NCBI GenBank assembly: GCA_035294265.1
Contig: DATGLK010000109.1
Span: 1-43,994 of the forward strand
Length of the DNA: 43,994 nt
DNA from: Candidatus Binataceae bacterium
GTDB taxonomy: Bacteria; Desulfobacterota; Binatia; Binatales; Binataceae
Reading direction: 5' to 3'
The notes under the pieces were generated by a model that saw only the letters and a program-made list of their open reading frames with translations, ran no database searches and was not told the DNA's origin. Positions 17,584 to 26,965 of the stretch are shown piece after piece (the first letter of the stretch is position 1; every line of letters starts with the position of its first letter). Made by a program: the position numbers and the translations under genes.

Positions 17584-18024
17584 ATGGTATTCGAGGCACG
17601 CAATATCCTTTGTCCGATCGAGTTTCACGAGTCTTTCCTCAACGCTCTGACCACCGCGGGCCAGATTGCGCAGCGCAACCAGGGCACGGTCTTTATGATG
17701 CACGTGGTGGCGCCAGCCGATCCGCTAGTGGTTGGGGCACCGGCCCGCCCCCAGCATGACGAACGGGTGGCTGAGCGCGAATTGGAAAAGATCGGCCATG
17801 AGCGTTTGCAAGGGGTCGAGTATAAAATCGTTCTGCGCGTGGGTGACGCGGCCGAAGAGGTGGTCAACGCTTGCCGCGAGCTGAGCATCGATCTGGTCGT
17901 GATGGCGACCCATGCCAACCCCGGGTGGCTGCACCTGCTTACCAATCCCGTGTGCGATCGGATCATTCACGAAGCGCCTTGCCCGGTCCTTACGTTGTGT
18001 GAGCGAGCCTGGCCGCAGAAATAG
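17584..18024 (+). CDS. Universal stress protein (UspA family)
   Basis: A single-domain 146-residue Usp. It starts NILCPIEFHESF, the first strand and turn of the fold, has DLVVMATHANPGWLHLLTNP where ATP-binding members carry G-x2-G-x9-G(S/T), and ends with the strand APCPVLTL. The glycine-rich nucleotide loop is poorly conserved here, so it may be a non-ATP-binding UspA type. The ATG follows AAGAGG at a normal distance. It precedes a MaoC hydratase gene on the same strand. Expression control is not visible beyond this. Confidence 0.88.
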   Translation: MVFEARNILCPIEFHESFLNALTTAGQIAQRNQGTVFMMHVVAPADPLVVGAPARPQHDERVAERELEKIGHERLQGVEYKIVLRVGDAAEEVVNACRELSIDLVVMATHANPGWLHLLTNPVCDRIIHEAPCPVLTLCERAWPQK

Positions 18025-18106
18025 TTTCCGCCCGGGTTTGGAGCGAGCCTTAATTCTCGAACCACTTCTGCTACGCAGCCTACGAAGGTGGGCTGGAGGT
18101 CATGCC

Positions 18107-18574
18107 ATGGATAACATCAAGTTTGATGACATCGACGCGCTGCGGGCCAAAATTAGCCAAGAGTTCGGGCCATGGAGCGAAGCGGTCGAGGTGACCCAGG
18201 AGCGCATCAATCAATTCGCCGACGTCACCGGCGACCATCAATGGATTCACGTGGAAGTCGAGCGCGCCAAGCGCGAGAGCCCGTTCGGCACGCCGGTGGC
18301 ACATGGCTTCCTGACCCTCAGCCTGCTGCCCGGGATGCGAAACAGCCAACCCTGGCGCATCGTCGGCCATCGCAACGTGGTCAACTACGGCGGCAATCGG
18401 CTGCGCTTCATCGCGCCGGTACCGGCGGGATCCTCAGTTCACGCCCGCTCCCGTCTGATCGCGGTCGAGCCGCGCCCGCAGGGCACGATGATCACGCAGG
18501 AAACCGAAGTCGCGGTAGTGGGCCAGGATAAACCCGCGCTGATCTACGAAGGCTTGACTCTCTACGTTCGCTAG
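18107..18574 (+). CDS. MaoC-family (R)-specific enoyl-CoA hydratase
   Basis: A 155-residue hot-dog fold hydratase. The hydratase-2 catalytic motif is intact: TGDHQWIHVEVERA supplies the Asp-His pair, followed by PFGTPVAHGFLTLSLLPGM. Such enzymes hydrate trans-2-enoyl-CoA to (R)-3-hydroxyacyl-CoA or a similar substrate. The ATG at 18107 has GGAGGT seven bases upstream; the upstream open frame overlaps the stress-protein gene and is not used. A MetE-like gene follows after about 40 bases. Confidence 0.92.
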   Translation: MDNIKFDDIDALRAKISQEFGPWSEAVEVTQERINQFADVTGDHQWIHVEVERAKRESPFGTPVAHGFLTLSLLPGMRNSQPWRIVGHRNVVNYGGNRLRFIAPVPAGSSVHARSRLIAVEPRPQGTMITQETEVAVVGQDKPALIYEGLTLYVR

Positions 18575-18616
18575 GTCACAAAACGCGTTCTATCTTTTCG
18601 TTGTAATGGAGCGAGC

Positions 18617-19654
18617 TTGAACTCACATCAGCTTTTACCCACGAGCCTGGTTGGCAGCTACCCGCAGCCCGACTGGCTAATCGATCGCGAGCAACTGGCC
18701 GCTGGCGTGCCCCGGGTCCGCAAGCCGCAGTTGTGGCGTGTTTCTGAGCCCTGGCTGGAGCAAGCCCAAGACGACGCTGTCTTGGCCGTTATCCTGGAAT
18801 TGGAGCGCGCCGGCGTGGACATTCTGACCGATGGCGAGTTGCGTCGGGAGAGCTACTCCAATCGTTTCGCCAACGCGCTCAGCGGTATCGATCCTTCCCG
18901 CCCCGGTCACGTCATCGGGCGCGATGCCAGTCGGCCACCCATCGAGGTCCCCTTGATTAGCGGTCCCGTCCGCCGCCTGGCACCGGTTGAGGTCCGCGAT
19001 TTGCGCTTCTTGCGCGCCCACACCGACCACCCGATCAAGGTGACTCTGCCCGGTCCCTTCACCCTGTCGGAACAAGCCGAAAACGCCTATTACCCCGACC
19101 GGCGAACGTTGGCGCTAGATTTTGCCGCCGCCATTAACCTCGAGCTACAGGAGCTCTTTGCCGCTGGCGCCGACGTCGTGCAGCTCGATGAGCCCTGGAT
19201 GGAAGCGCGATACCAAAACGCCCGCCAGTATGGGGTCGAGGTGGTCAATCGCGCGCTTGAAGGAATCAGCGGGACCACCGCGCTGCACATCTGCTTTGGC
19301 TATGCCTTCGTCACACCCAGCAAGCCCAACCATTACAACTTCCTGGCTGAACTGGAGGCCACGGCGGTCAAGCAGGTCTCGATCGAAGCAGCGCAATCGA
19401 ATTTGGACTTGACGGTGCTGCGCGAGTTGCCCTCAAAAACGATCATCCTAGGAGTGATTGACCTGCGTGACCCCACCGTGGAGCACGCCGCTGTCGTGGC
19501 CAAGCGGATCGAAGCCGCGCTGCGCTACGTCGCCCCCGAGCGGCTGGTGATCGCACCAGACTGCGGGATGAAATATCTGCCGCGGGCGGTGGCGCTGGGC
19601 AAAATTAAAGCGATGGTGGAAGGGGCGGCCATGGTTCGGGGTACTCGCAGCTGA
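18617..19654 (+). CDS. MetE C-terminal-domain-like methyltransferase (cobalamin-independent methionine synthase family)
   Basis: A 345-residue protein corresponding to the zinc-binding catalytic barrel of cobalamin-independent methionine synthase, without the N-terminal folate-domain duplicate. Zinc ligands appear as H224 and C226 in LHICFGYAF and C316 in APDCGMKYLPR, with a Glu/Asp further between. The start is a TTG preceded by GGAG five bases upstream; there is no better ATG. Short MetE-like proteins of this kind include archaeal-type methionine synthases and epoxyalkane:coenzyme M transferases, so thiol alkylation is likely but the substrates are not settled. No metabolic partner gene is adjacent apart from the hydratase. 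Confidence 0.82.
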   Translation: MNSHQLLPTSLVGSYPQPDWLIDREQLAAGVPRVRKPQLWRVSEPWLEQAQDDAVLAVILELERAGVDILTDGELRRESYSNRFANALSGIDPSRPGHVIGRDASRPPIEVPLISGPVRRLAPVEVRDLRFLRAHTDHPIKVTLPGPFTLSEQAENAYYPDRRTLALDFAAAINLELQELFAAGADVVQLDEPWMEARYQNARQYGVEVVNRALEGISGTTALHICFGYAFVTPSKPNHYNFLAELEATAVKQVSIEAAQSNLDLTVLRELPSKTIILGVIDLRDPTVEHAAVVAKRIEAALRYVAPERLVIAPDCGMKYLPRAVALGKIKAMVEGAAMVRGTRS

Positions 19655-19764
19655 CTCGACCTAAAGGCTCCAATTGGCTAAAAACCCTTGAAGAATTGAT
19701 TTGAACAGGACTGAATGACACAAAGGCGATCGTTTAACTCTCCCGATTGTCGTATCGGTCAGGA

Positions 19765-21555
19765 ATGGCGCAGCTCCTGAAAGCATTGGCGCAAAGCTAC
19801 GCCGAGGCGCTGGCGGGCTACCTGAGCGAACACGGCTCTAAAGCCCTGGCGGGCGCTCGCCAGATTGGCGCGCTGGCGTCGGAACAGGGTTTGAACGCCG
19901 ACGATTTGGCCGCGATTCATAGCCAGGCGCTCAAAGAGCTGGCGCGCGGACAAATCGCTGTCTCCAACCCGCCAGCGGCGCGCTTTTTGGCTGAAGCGCT
20001 GGACGCTTTACGCGGCACGCCCGGCGCCAAGCGCACCGAGGCCTCCACGGTCAGTCGCCGCGAGGCCGAGCTGGAAGCCGAAGTGGCCCGGCTCAGGGCT
20101 CACAACGAAGAGCTAGAGCGCAGTAATCGGCTGATGTTAGCGCTGCTGGACGCCAGCACCGCGGTGATTTACGTCAAGGACCGCCAGGGACGGGTGTTGT
20201 TCGTCAACGGCCAGCGCGGCTTGGTGCCACAGGAGGAACGCCAGCGGCGCCTAGGGCGAACGCTCTTTGACAATTACCCGGGCGAGGTCGCACAGTCTCT
20301 GTTAGACAACGATCGCAAGGTGTGGTCCAGCGGGCAACCTTTGGAGGTGGAAGAAATCATTCCCAGCGCCGAGGGCCCGCGTACCTTCATCTCGCTGAAG
20401 TTTCCGCTGCGCGATCAGGACGGCACTATCTACGCAGTAGGCGGGGTCTCCACCGATATCACTGAGCGCAAGCAAGCAGAAGTTAAGTTGCGCCAACTCG
20501 AAGATCTGTTTCGCAATGCGCAGTGGGGGATGGCGATCACCGGACCGCACGGGTCGGTCAACGAGAAGGTCAATCCGGCCTACGCCCAGATGCACGGCTA
20601 CAGCGAGGCTGAGCTGGAAGGGGTACCCATTATCGATCTGTACGCACCGCAGGATCGCGAATACGCCTGGCGGCAGATCCAGCGCACCTTTGAAGTCGGA
20701 CGCAATCGCTTTGAGGCTCTTCGTCTGCGCAAGGATGGCAGTACGTTCCCAGCCTTGATTACCACCATCGCGGTCAAAGACGAGCAGGGTCGAATTGTGT
20801 ACGGCGCCGGCAGCGTGCTCGACATTACCGAACAGAAGCAAGCTCAGCGCGTGAGCGAGGAAATGAAGGCGACCGAGCAAGCCAACCGCGAACTGGAGGC
20901 GTTCAGTTACGCGGTCGCCCATGACCTGCGCGGTCCGCTGCACATTATCGAAGGTTTCAGCCGCGTTCTAGGCAAGGAATTTGGCGCGAAATTGGACGCC
21001 CGCGGGCAGAGCCATTTGACCCACATCAGCGAAGCAGTACGTAATATGGCGGGCACCATCGAGGATCTCCTGACTCTCTCCGGGGTCACCCACAAGGAAT
21101 TGAATCGCGAATCGGTGGACCTTGCGCAGTTGGCCCGCGAAACCCTAGCTCAACTCTGCGCCAGCGCGCCCCAGCGGCAGGTGGAATTCGTGGCTCCGCC
21201 ATCCCTGCCCGAGCATGCCGACCCACGCCTGTGCGCGATGCTGCTCGGTAATCTGCTGGGCAATGCCTTCAAATTCACCGCCAAACGTGAGCGCGCCCGC
21301 ATCGAGCTGGGAGTTCAACCCCACCTGACGCCGCCAGTCTACTATGTGCGCGACAACGGCGCGGGATTCGACATGGCCTATGCCGACAAGCTCTTCGCTC
21401 CTTTCCAGCGTCTGCACTCCTCGCATGATTTTGAAGGCACCGGCATCGGCCTGACCACGGTCCATCGCATCATCAACCGCCATGGCGGTCGGGTATGGGC
21501 CGAAGCCGCCCCCGATCAGGGCGCGACTTTCTACTTCACCCTATCCAACGCCTGA
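19765..21555 (+). CDS. PAS-domain sensor histidine kinase
   Basis: A soluble kinase of about 596 residues with no membrane segment. The N-terminal 85 residues are helical and resemble the RsbU/RsbR-type phosphatase-regulator N-domain (YAEALAGYLSEHG). A short coiled coil follows, then two PAS domains each closed by a PAC stretch (GGVSTDITERKQAE and GSVLDITEQKQAQ), the HisKA helix with phosphorylatable H386 in YAVAHDLRGPLH, the N box NLLGNAFKFT, and G boxes DNGAGFD and GTGIGL. The layout resembles phytochrome-like cytosolic kinases. Start choice is uncertain: ATG at 19765 has AGGA immediately before it, a TTG at 19747 has none. No response regulator adjoins it. Confidence 0.92.
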   Translation: MAQLLKALAQSYAEALAGYLSEHGSKALAGARQIGALASEQGLNADDLAAIHSQALKELARGQIAVSNPPAARFLAEALDALRGTPGAKRTEASTVSRREAELEAEVARLRAHNEELERSNRLMLALLDASTAVIYVKDRQGRVLFVNGQRGLVPQEERQRRLGRTLFDNYPGEVAQSLLDNDRKVWSSGQPLEVEEIIPSAEGPRTFISLKFPLRDQDGTIYAVGGVSTDITERKQAEVKLRQLEDLFRNAQWGMAITGPHGSVNEKVNPAYAQMHGYSEAELEGVPIIDLYAPQDREYAWRQIQRTFEVGRNRFEALRLRKDGSTFPALITTIAVKDEQGRIVYGAGSVLDITEQKQAQRVSEEMKATEQANRELEAFSYAVAHDLRGPLHIIEGFSRVLGKEFGAKLDARGQSHLTHISEAVRNMAGTIEDLLTLSGVTHKELNRESVDLAQLARETLAQLCASAPQRQVEFVAPPSLPEHADPRLCAMLLGNLLGNAFKFTAKRERARIELGVQPHLTPPVYYVRDNGAGFDMAYADKLFAPFQRLHSSHDFEGTGIGLTTVHRIINRHGGRVWAEAAPDQGATFYFTLSNA

Positions 21556-21708
21556 GCGCTCTCACCCGCACCATCTTTGCGCGGTATGTTACCCTTCCGC
21601 GGTCTTCTGGTAGCGGTGTTATTTCTCCGCGTTGCCGCTCGCGGCGGCACGACGCCTTCTTGCCGCCAATAAAAAGTAAGAGCGCGATTGTGCAGCGAGG
21701 AGCGTCGT

Positions 21709-22266
21709 TTGCACGTGCTTGCGCAGGAAGAACCCAATGTGTTACTTCAAAGCAAATTAGGCAAGAGCCTGGAAAGACCTTTCGACCCGGACGGGGGGAG
21801 CTCTTTGTTCAGTTACGAATCGAGCTACGCATCAGTGGTTGCGTTCGTGATGGCGGCTCTTGCCGCGTTAGTGCTTCCAGCTCTTTTGTTCTCGTGGAAC
21901 TGTCCACCTGACGTGCAGTGTAGTCCTGCTTACGCTGGCGAGATCTACTCACTTCTACAGGAGCTAGGCTTGCTGGCCGCGGTTATGTGGGCGGCCACCG
22001 GCGGCATCATGCTGTATTGGGTTGCGCTGCAGCGGCAGATCCTTCTGGGCAAAGACCTGTTGCGGAAAAGCTTGGCTTCGGCATTCTCGATGGGCGGCAG
22101 CACGTTGAGCGTATTGGTAATGCCACGCTTCGGGCCACCTTGCGGCGCGCCACCATGGTTGGAAGCGGCCATCCCTGCCCTCGTGCTTGCCTTCATATTT
22201 TCACTGGCGTTTTCCTTTTGGCGCAAGCACAGACTCAACGCTTTCGTGAGACCAGCTTCGCTATGA
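21709..22266 (+). CDS. Small multi-pass membrane protein opening the tubulin/motor cluster
   Basis: About 185 residues, no family recognised. Hydrophobic segments lie near residues 41-63, 85-108 and 151-171, with a weaker one at 121-139. A loop holding two Cys (NCPPDVQC) connects the first two segments. The TTG at 21709 is chosen because GAGGAG lies six bases upstream; a GTG at 21715 or TTG at 21688 are alternatives. Its TGA overlaps the ATG of the tubulin-like gene (ATGA), so it is coupled to that gene and probably belongs to the same assembly, for instance as its membrane receptor. The position rather than sequence supports that role. Confidence 0.72.
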   Translation: MHVLAQEEPNVLLQSKLGKSLERPFDPDGGSSLFSYESSYASVVAFVMAALAALVLPALLFSWNCPPDVQCSPAYAGEIYSLLQELGLLAAVMWAATGGIMLYWVALQRQILLGKDLLRKSLASAFSMGGSTLSVLVMPRFGPPCGAPPWLEAAIPALVLAFIFSLAFSFWRKHRLNAFVRPASL

Positions 22267-23687
22267 GCCGGGTTCTAATCGCGGCGGGCGGCAGCGGTCA
22301 GGAAATCGCACTGGCTTGCCTGCGACTGTGCCGCATCGCCGATTTGTCCGCGCCCCGTACGTTCGTGGTGGACTCCGACACTATGGGCTACCCTGAGCAG
22401 CCGACGCGCTCTGACTCGTTGCACGAACTCAACGCCCTGTTCAAGCGCTGCGGCCTGGCGGAGCCCGTAAGTTTCGTAGACCCCTACGACCGCGACCAGG
22501 TTAGGCATACCGTCGTTGACCTTTTCAGCCCATATGGCGGCCTTGATGGCCGCACAAGACTTGTGCTCGACGCTCTGCTGGACAAAAAGCAACAGAGCAC
22601 TTCGATTATTGACGGCTTTCATGGCGCGCCAACCGTAGGTGCGATCGCCTTCGGCGATGCGATCGCCTGTGGCAAGCTCGATAAAAGTATCTTCCAGCAG
22701 ATCGACGAAGCCACGGAGAGCATCAATGAGAAGCATTACATAGTCGTTGCCGGAGGGACTGGAGGGGGCACCGGTCCTGGTGTGATACCGGTCCTGGTTG
22801 AGCACCTGTCCAAATGGCGGCAGCAATTAGCACCGGAACGCCGAGGTCAAATCGTCCTCTCTTTACTGGTCGAAACGCCGTGGTTTCAAATCGTCGAGCG
22901 CAAAGAGAGCGACATCGACCTGGCGGGAATGAACGGCAATTCGAGCTGTCTCGTGCGATACTACTTCAGCGAAATTGCCAGCCTAGTCGATCGAGTATTG
23001 CTCTTAGGCCTACCGAAAGAAATTCAACGGAAAAGTGATGGGGCCAACAAGCAGCGGGAGGGGCGTCACTACCTCAACGTCATGGCCGGTTGGCTGGCGG
23101 CCGAGGCGCTGGCGCCTAGCCAGCTACTCGAGAAGAGCTCCGCCCAGGGCATGTATGCGTTCGCGGTCAATGAGCACTGCAATGCCCTTAGTACCGTCGA
23201 ATTCTCTCTTGAGCGTTCGCGCGACGGCCGCGGCGAACCGCTGCCATTGCATAAAGCGGTAGATGTCACCACTGCCGCGGCTCAGGCGGCCGGAGTTGTC
23301 GCGCAACAGTTGGACTATCCGGACGACGTAGCGCTGCCGCGAGAGATTTGGGCGCTGGCTAAGATCCTTGGCAGCTCGCGAGCACAGTTTCAGAAGACGC
23401 TGACCACGCTAGGGAAAGCCGACTGGCAGCTTTTGGAGTGGCTTAACGAGAGCTGCGGCGGATCGCGCCCCAGTTCACCGGGGACGCCGTTTGCGCTCGA
23501 CGGCCAAATACCAGACCCAGGTGGAGCGGCGGCTCGGCTTGACCTTCCGGCGGCCGGGCACAACCTTGCGGCGCGGCTTTTGCGGCAACGGCCGCTACTC
23601 ACAAATCTTTCGGCAGAAACTGCCGCTGCCGAATGCTATTCGGCTATGCGTAAAAGCGCACGCGTGCTGAACGAGCGGAGCCGGTGA
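22263..23687 (+). CDS. Tubulin/FtsZ-like GTPase (Tubulin_2-like)
   Basis: A 474-residue protein with FtsZ/tubulin-superfamily nucleotide-binding features. The N-terminal strand and loop VLIAAGGSGQEIALACLRL fits the T1 loop, VVDSDTMG fits the Asp-containing T2/T3 region, and the G-box is VVAGGTGGGTGPGVIP (residues 161-176), matching the tubulin signature GGGTG[S/A/T]G with Pro at the variable place. The C-terminal half is not alignable by eye and I could not identify the T7 catalytic loop, so filament-dependent GTP hydrolysis is unproven. No FtsZ C-terminal tail is seen, so it is not the division FtsZ. ATGA overlap upstream and a GTGATG overlap downstream tie it to its neighbours. Confidence 0.78.
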   Translation: MSRVLIAAGGSGQEIALACLRLCRIADLSAPRTFVVDSDTMGYPEQPTRSDSLHELNALFKRCGLAEPVSFVDPYDRDQVRHTVVDLFSPYGGLDGRTRLVLDALLDKKQQSTSIIDGFHGAPTVGAIAFGDAIACGKLDKSIFQQIDEATESINEKHYIVVAGGTGGGTGPGVIPVLVEHLSKWRQQLAPERRGQIVLSLLVETPWFQIVERKESDIDLAGMNGNSSCLVRYYFSEIASLVDRVLLLGLPKEIQRKSDGANKQREGRHYLNVMAGWLAAEALAPSQLLEKSSAQGMYAFAVNEHCNALSTVEFSLERSRDGRGEPLPLHKAVDVTTAAAQAAGVVAQQLDYPDDVALPREIWALAKILGSSRAQFQKTLTTLGKADWQLLEWLNESCGGSRPSSPGTPFALDGQIPDPGGAAARLDLPAAGHNLAARLLRQRPLLTNLSAETAAAECYSAMRKSARVLNERSR

Positions 23688-26600
23688 TGGCTCGGATGGT
23701 ACTCCTTCCCACGGGCGATTGGCCCAGCGGCGGGCAGAAGCTGCCGGGCGATGCGGAAATTTTCCAAGTAGCCCAGCTCGAGGTAGACAAAATCTTGGCG
23801 CCTCAGGAACGCTTGCTCGCCGAGGGCATTCCGTCGCCATGGGCTCGCAAGCGGCTGATGCTCTGGCGCCTGGAAAACCTCAACACTCCGGAAGGTAGGG
23901 AGGCCGAGCAGCTTCTACGAACTTTGTTGCTGCTTCAGTTTTTAGGCGCCCTAAGGCCACAGGTCGTGGAGCTGCGGCCCGGCAGCTCAGGTTTCCAGCG
24001 TCTGGCCCGCGTTCTAACTAACGACGGCGACGATGACCTCATAATCTGGGTCGCGGAAGGAGTGGGCGACCTCAAAGACGGAGTTCCCGTCGCCCTTAGC
24101 GCCAGCGACTGTCTATTCTTCCCCAGCGCTCAAGTTGAGCCTAAGGACCTGCGCGCCGCGTTGCTCGCCCGGTTCGGTCCAGGGAGTGCGACTTCACTCG
24201 TGACCGCGGACGGCGAGCCTGACGACCCGCGCCTTGCGGCCACCTTGAGGGTCTATCTCGGCCGACTAGTACAGGCCGGCCCGGGCTCCGCTTGGGCAAG
24301 GGCGTTGGAGCATTGGACAGAATCGCTCCGATCAACCGACAACCCTCTACCGATCCACGAACTGCGGGCTAGCCTGCGGCGGGATAGCGGACCGCTGCAC
24401 TTCGCCACCTGGGTCGACGCGCAGCTTTGGAATTGCTCCAGCTGTGCGCGCGACAACGACTCCTGGACCAACCACAGAGGGGAACAAACGCTCACCGCTA
24501 ATTCTACGGAGCTAACCTGTCCCAGGCACCGCGAAGCAGTCCGCTTGAACAACGGTGCCGGCAGTCCCGTAACTCTGAATGATCTGGGGTGTCACCTGGC
24601 TGGCGGCGAGTTGTACATTTGGAACCAACCGGAAGTTTGGCCCAGGCAACGCACTGGGTCGAGCCGGATCGACCTGCAATATCAGGAGATTCAGCATTTC
24701 TTCAACCTCGTGACGGTCACTATTAAGGGCAGGTTGGTCGCAGACGACGATGTGCTGTTGCCGCCAGAGCAGGTTGCATGGGTGGCACGCCGCGACGGCG
24801 AGGATCCGTATCCTGCAGATATTCCCGTACGGGCGGAATACGCAAGCCTGATTGCGTCCGGCAATGCGGACCGCAATCGGCGAAAATGGCAATTCAGCCT
24901 CCACGGACGAGGCGACTTCGAGCGGCCCTTCCCCTCACGGGCCCCGTCGCAGTTGTGGGATCGGCCGACGATCCTGGTCTGGCCGCCAAAGGCAGCGCCA
25001 GGCTGGCTTGTTGATTACGTAGCCACCGCCGTGCAAGACGACGCGGCCCGTTACCGGATAGTGGCTTCTGGTAATAATGGTCGGTACTCCATCTCAGATG
25101 AGTGCTCGCGCTTCCGCCTCTATCGGAGCGAAGGCCGCTGCGAGTACATAGAACTGGGGCAGCACGCCGCGAGGGGCTTTCGTCCCATGGGCCTGATGGT
25201 TGTCAGGCGTGAGGAAGTCACCAGCGCATCCGCGGGCCATGCCAGGGTATCGCTCGATTTCGGCACCAGCAGCTCGGCTGTTCTATGGCAGATCGACGAC
25301 GAGCCTGAGCAATTCTTTCGCTCGGGTCTGCAGCCGAGCCAGATAGCCGAGGCCGCCTCGCGAGTAGCCTTCAGCGAAGGCGCCATCGGAGAGTTCCAGC
25401 GCAGCGGCGTCGCGCTCCTTCAGTGGTATCCAACTGAGCCGGTGCGCGATTATGTGCCATCGCTGTTAGCGAAGCTGGATCGATCCGATTGCGTCTTTAT
25501 TCCTCCTCGCGAAGTTGGCCTCACCTTGATGCGGATGTCGACAGCTACCGTTTCGGCTGGGCTTAAATGGCGTGATTGGGGTAATCCGGCCGTTCGCGAA
25601 CTAGTTGGTAAGCTTGTAGAGCAGCTTCTGACTCCGGCCCTTTGGGCGCTAAAATCGCGGCAGGCCGGTTCATGGTCGCTGCGGCTTACCTATCCCCTGG
25701 CCTTTGAGCAAGCGCAGGGCAATAAGGCCTTCGATTACAAAGAAATCGTAAATGATGCGCTCGACCGTCTAGCGAAGACCACCGGCGTTGCCAGGCGCCC
25801 GGAAACCCATTTCTTCAGCGAGTCGCAAGCTGCCGCCGCCATGCTGCAAGAGGCCAATGTTACCCACGAAGTCACGCTGGATCTCGGCGGAGGGACGCTG
25901 GATGTGGCGGTGTTGGGCGGCGCCGCGGCCGGCGCTGATCGCGGAAAGGTACTCGCCGCTGACTCGCTTGAATACGGCGCGCGCGATTTTCTCCACGCTG
26001 TGATCGTGGCTTACAGATTAAATCCCGGCAATGACGATAGGCTTGGCGGCGACGATAGGGCTTCTGAGTTGCTCATCGAAGAGATGGAGGTTGAGCTTCA
26101 AAAAGGCGGCATCAATGGCTTCCGCGCGTGGCTGCGCAGCAAAGGCGCGACACTGTCGGAAGCGGACAGGGCGCTCAGGGAGGCAGACCTCGCAATCAGG
26201 TGGAGCGCCCTCATTGCGGGCATGCAGTTGTACGTCCTGCGTCTCCTGCAAGGATGTATCGCGCGGTACATTGATGAGCGTAAGACAGGAATTGGGGTCA
26301 GCATCAAGCTGCTCGGACAGGGATGGGAGCTTCTAGACTTTCACGAAGATCGGCAAATAAACGGAGACAACCGCTGGCTCTCGGTCGCGCAGATGGCGGG
26401 AGAGAAAGCTGGCGCTAAACAACCCGCAGTCACCTTCCAACAAACCCCACCGCACTTGCGCAAAACTGCCGTCGCGCTGGGGGCAAGACGCCTGGATCCT
26501 AGGGAGGCAGCGTCGCTCACAACGGCGAACGTATGGGCTTTAAGCCCCAGACCTCACAAGGCATTTCTCGGCATGGCCTTTCAGGACGCCCATGGGCATG

Positions 26601-26956
26601 AGTTGTCTCCAACCCTCCCGCTCAGCGAAGTAACCGCGGAGATGCGGCCTCAGGGAGCCGGGGATCCCGGCTACGCACGCTTATTGGAGGAATTATGGGA
26701 GCAAGTTCCTGTGGATCTGCTACCGATGGTTAAGCGGCACCTGCTCCAATCCCCGCGCTTGCCCCAAGGACGCGAAGATCAAGTCTGCCAATCCGGCGAT
26801 CCCTCAACGACACGTTCGGCTCGGCGCCATATAACGCTGCGCGGAGAAAACACGTTCAATCAAAGGTGGCCCGCCGGGAAAGCGCCTGTCACCAGCCCGC
26901 TGGCAGATTTCCTGTCCTACGTCTGGCGCCCGCTTTGGTCGCGCCAAGAGTTGTGA
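23687..26956 (+). CDS. Large zinc-ribbon plus actin/Hsp70-type ATPase protein
   Basis: A 1089-residue cytosolic protein. The first 510 or so residues match no family; inside them C250-x2-C253-x24-C278-x2-H281 looks like a zinc ribbon. The second half is an actin/Hsp70-superfamily ATPase: phosphate-1 VSLDFGTSSSAVLW (D524), phosphate-2 VTLDLGGGTLDVAVLGG (D732) and an adenosine-motif candidate IKLLGQGWELL near 870. There is no DnaK-type peptide-binding domain; the roughly 200 residues after the ATPase core are different and end with FLSYVWRPLW. The ATG with GGAG upstream overlaps the tubulin stop; a GTG one codon earlier is possible. Pairing with a tubulin-like gene is unusual and suggests regulated assembly. 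Confidence 0.82.
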   Translation: MARMVLLPTGDWPSGGQKLPGDAEIFQVAQLEVDKILAPQERLLAEGIPSPWARKRLMLWRLENLNTPEGREAEQLLRTLLLLQFLGALRPQVVELRPGSSGFQRLARVLTNDGDDDLIIWVAEGVGDLKDGVPVALSASDCLFFPSAQVEPKDLRAALLARFGPGSATSLVTADGEPDDPRLAATLRVYLGRLVQAGPGSAWARALEHWTESLRSTDNPLPIHELRASLRRDSGPLHFATWVDAQLWNCSSCARDNDSWTNHRGEQTLTANSTELTCPRHREAVRLNNGAGSPVTLNDLGCHLAGGELYIWNQPEVWPRQRTGSSRIDLQYQEIQHFFNLVTVTIKGRLVADDDVLLPPEQVAWVARRDGEDPYPADIPVRAEYASLIASGNADRNRRKWQFSLHGRGDFERPFPSRAPSQLWDRPTILVWPPKAAPGWLVDYVATAVQDDAARYRIVASGNNGRYSISDECSRFRLYRSEGRCEYIELGQHAARGFRPMGLMVVRREEVTSASAGHARVSLDFGTSSSAVLWQIDDEPEQFFRSGLQPSQIAEAASRVAFSEGAIGEFQRSGVALLQWYPTEPVRDYVPSLLAKLDRSDCVFIPPREVGLTLMRMSTATVSAGLKWRDWGNPAVRELVGKLVEQLLTPALWALKSRQAGSWSLRLTYPLAFEQAQGNKAFDYKEIVNDALDRLAKTTGVARRPETHFFSESQAAAAMLQEANVTHEVTLDLGGGTLDVAVLGGAAAGADRGKVLAADSLEYGARDFLHAVIVAYRLNPGNDDRLGGDDRASELLIEEMEVELQKGGINGFRAWLRSKGATLSEADRALREADLAIRWSALIAGMQLYVLRLLQGCIARYIDERKTGIGVSIKLLGQGWELLDFHEDRQINGDNRWLSVAQMAGEKAGAKQPAVTFQQTPPHLRKTAVALGARRLDPREAASLTTANVWALSPRPHKAFLGMAFQDAHGHELSPTLPLSEVTAEMRPQGAGDPGYARLLEELWEQVPVDLLPMVKRHLLQSPRLPQGREDQVCQSGDPSTTRSARRHITLRGENTFNQRWPAGKAPVTSPLADFLSYVWRPLWSRQEL

Positions 26957-26965
26957 GCGGGCGCG

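Noticed and set aside
22639-22670. Two GCGATCGCC copies close together in the tubulin-like gene
   Set aside because: This octamer-like palindrome turns up by chance in GC-rich coding DNA and both copies are explained by the encoded residues.
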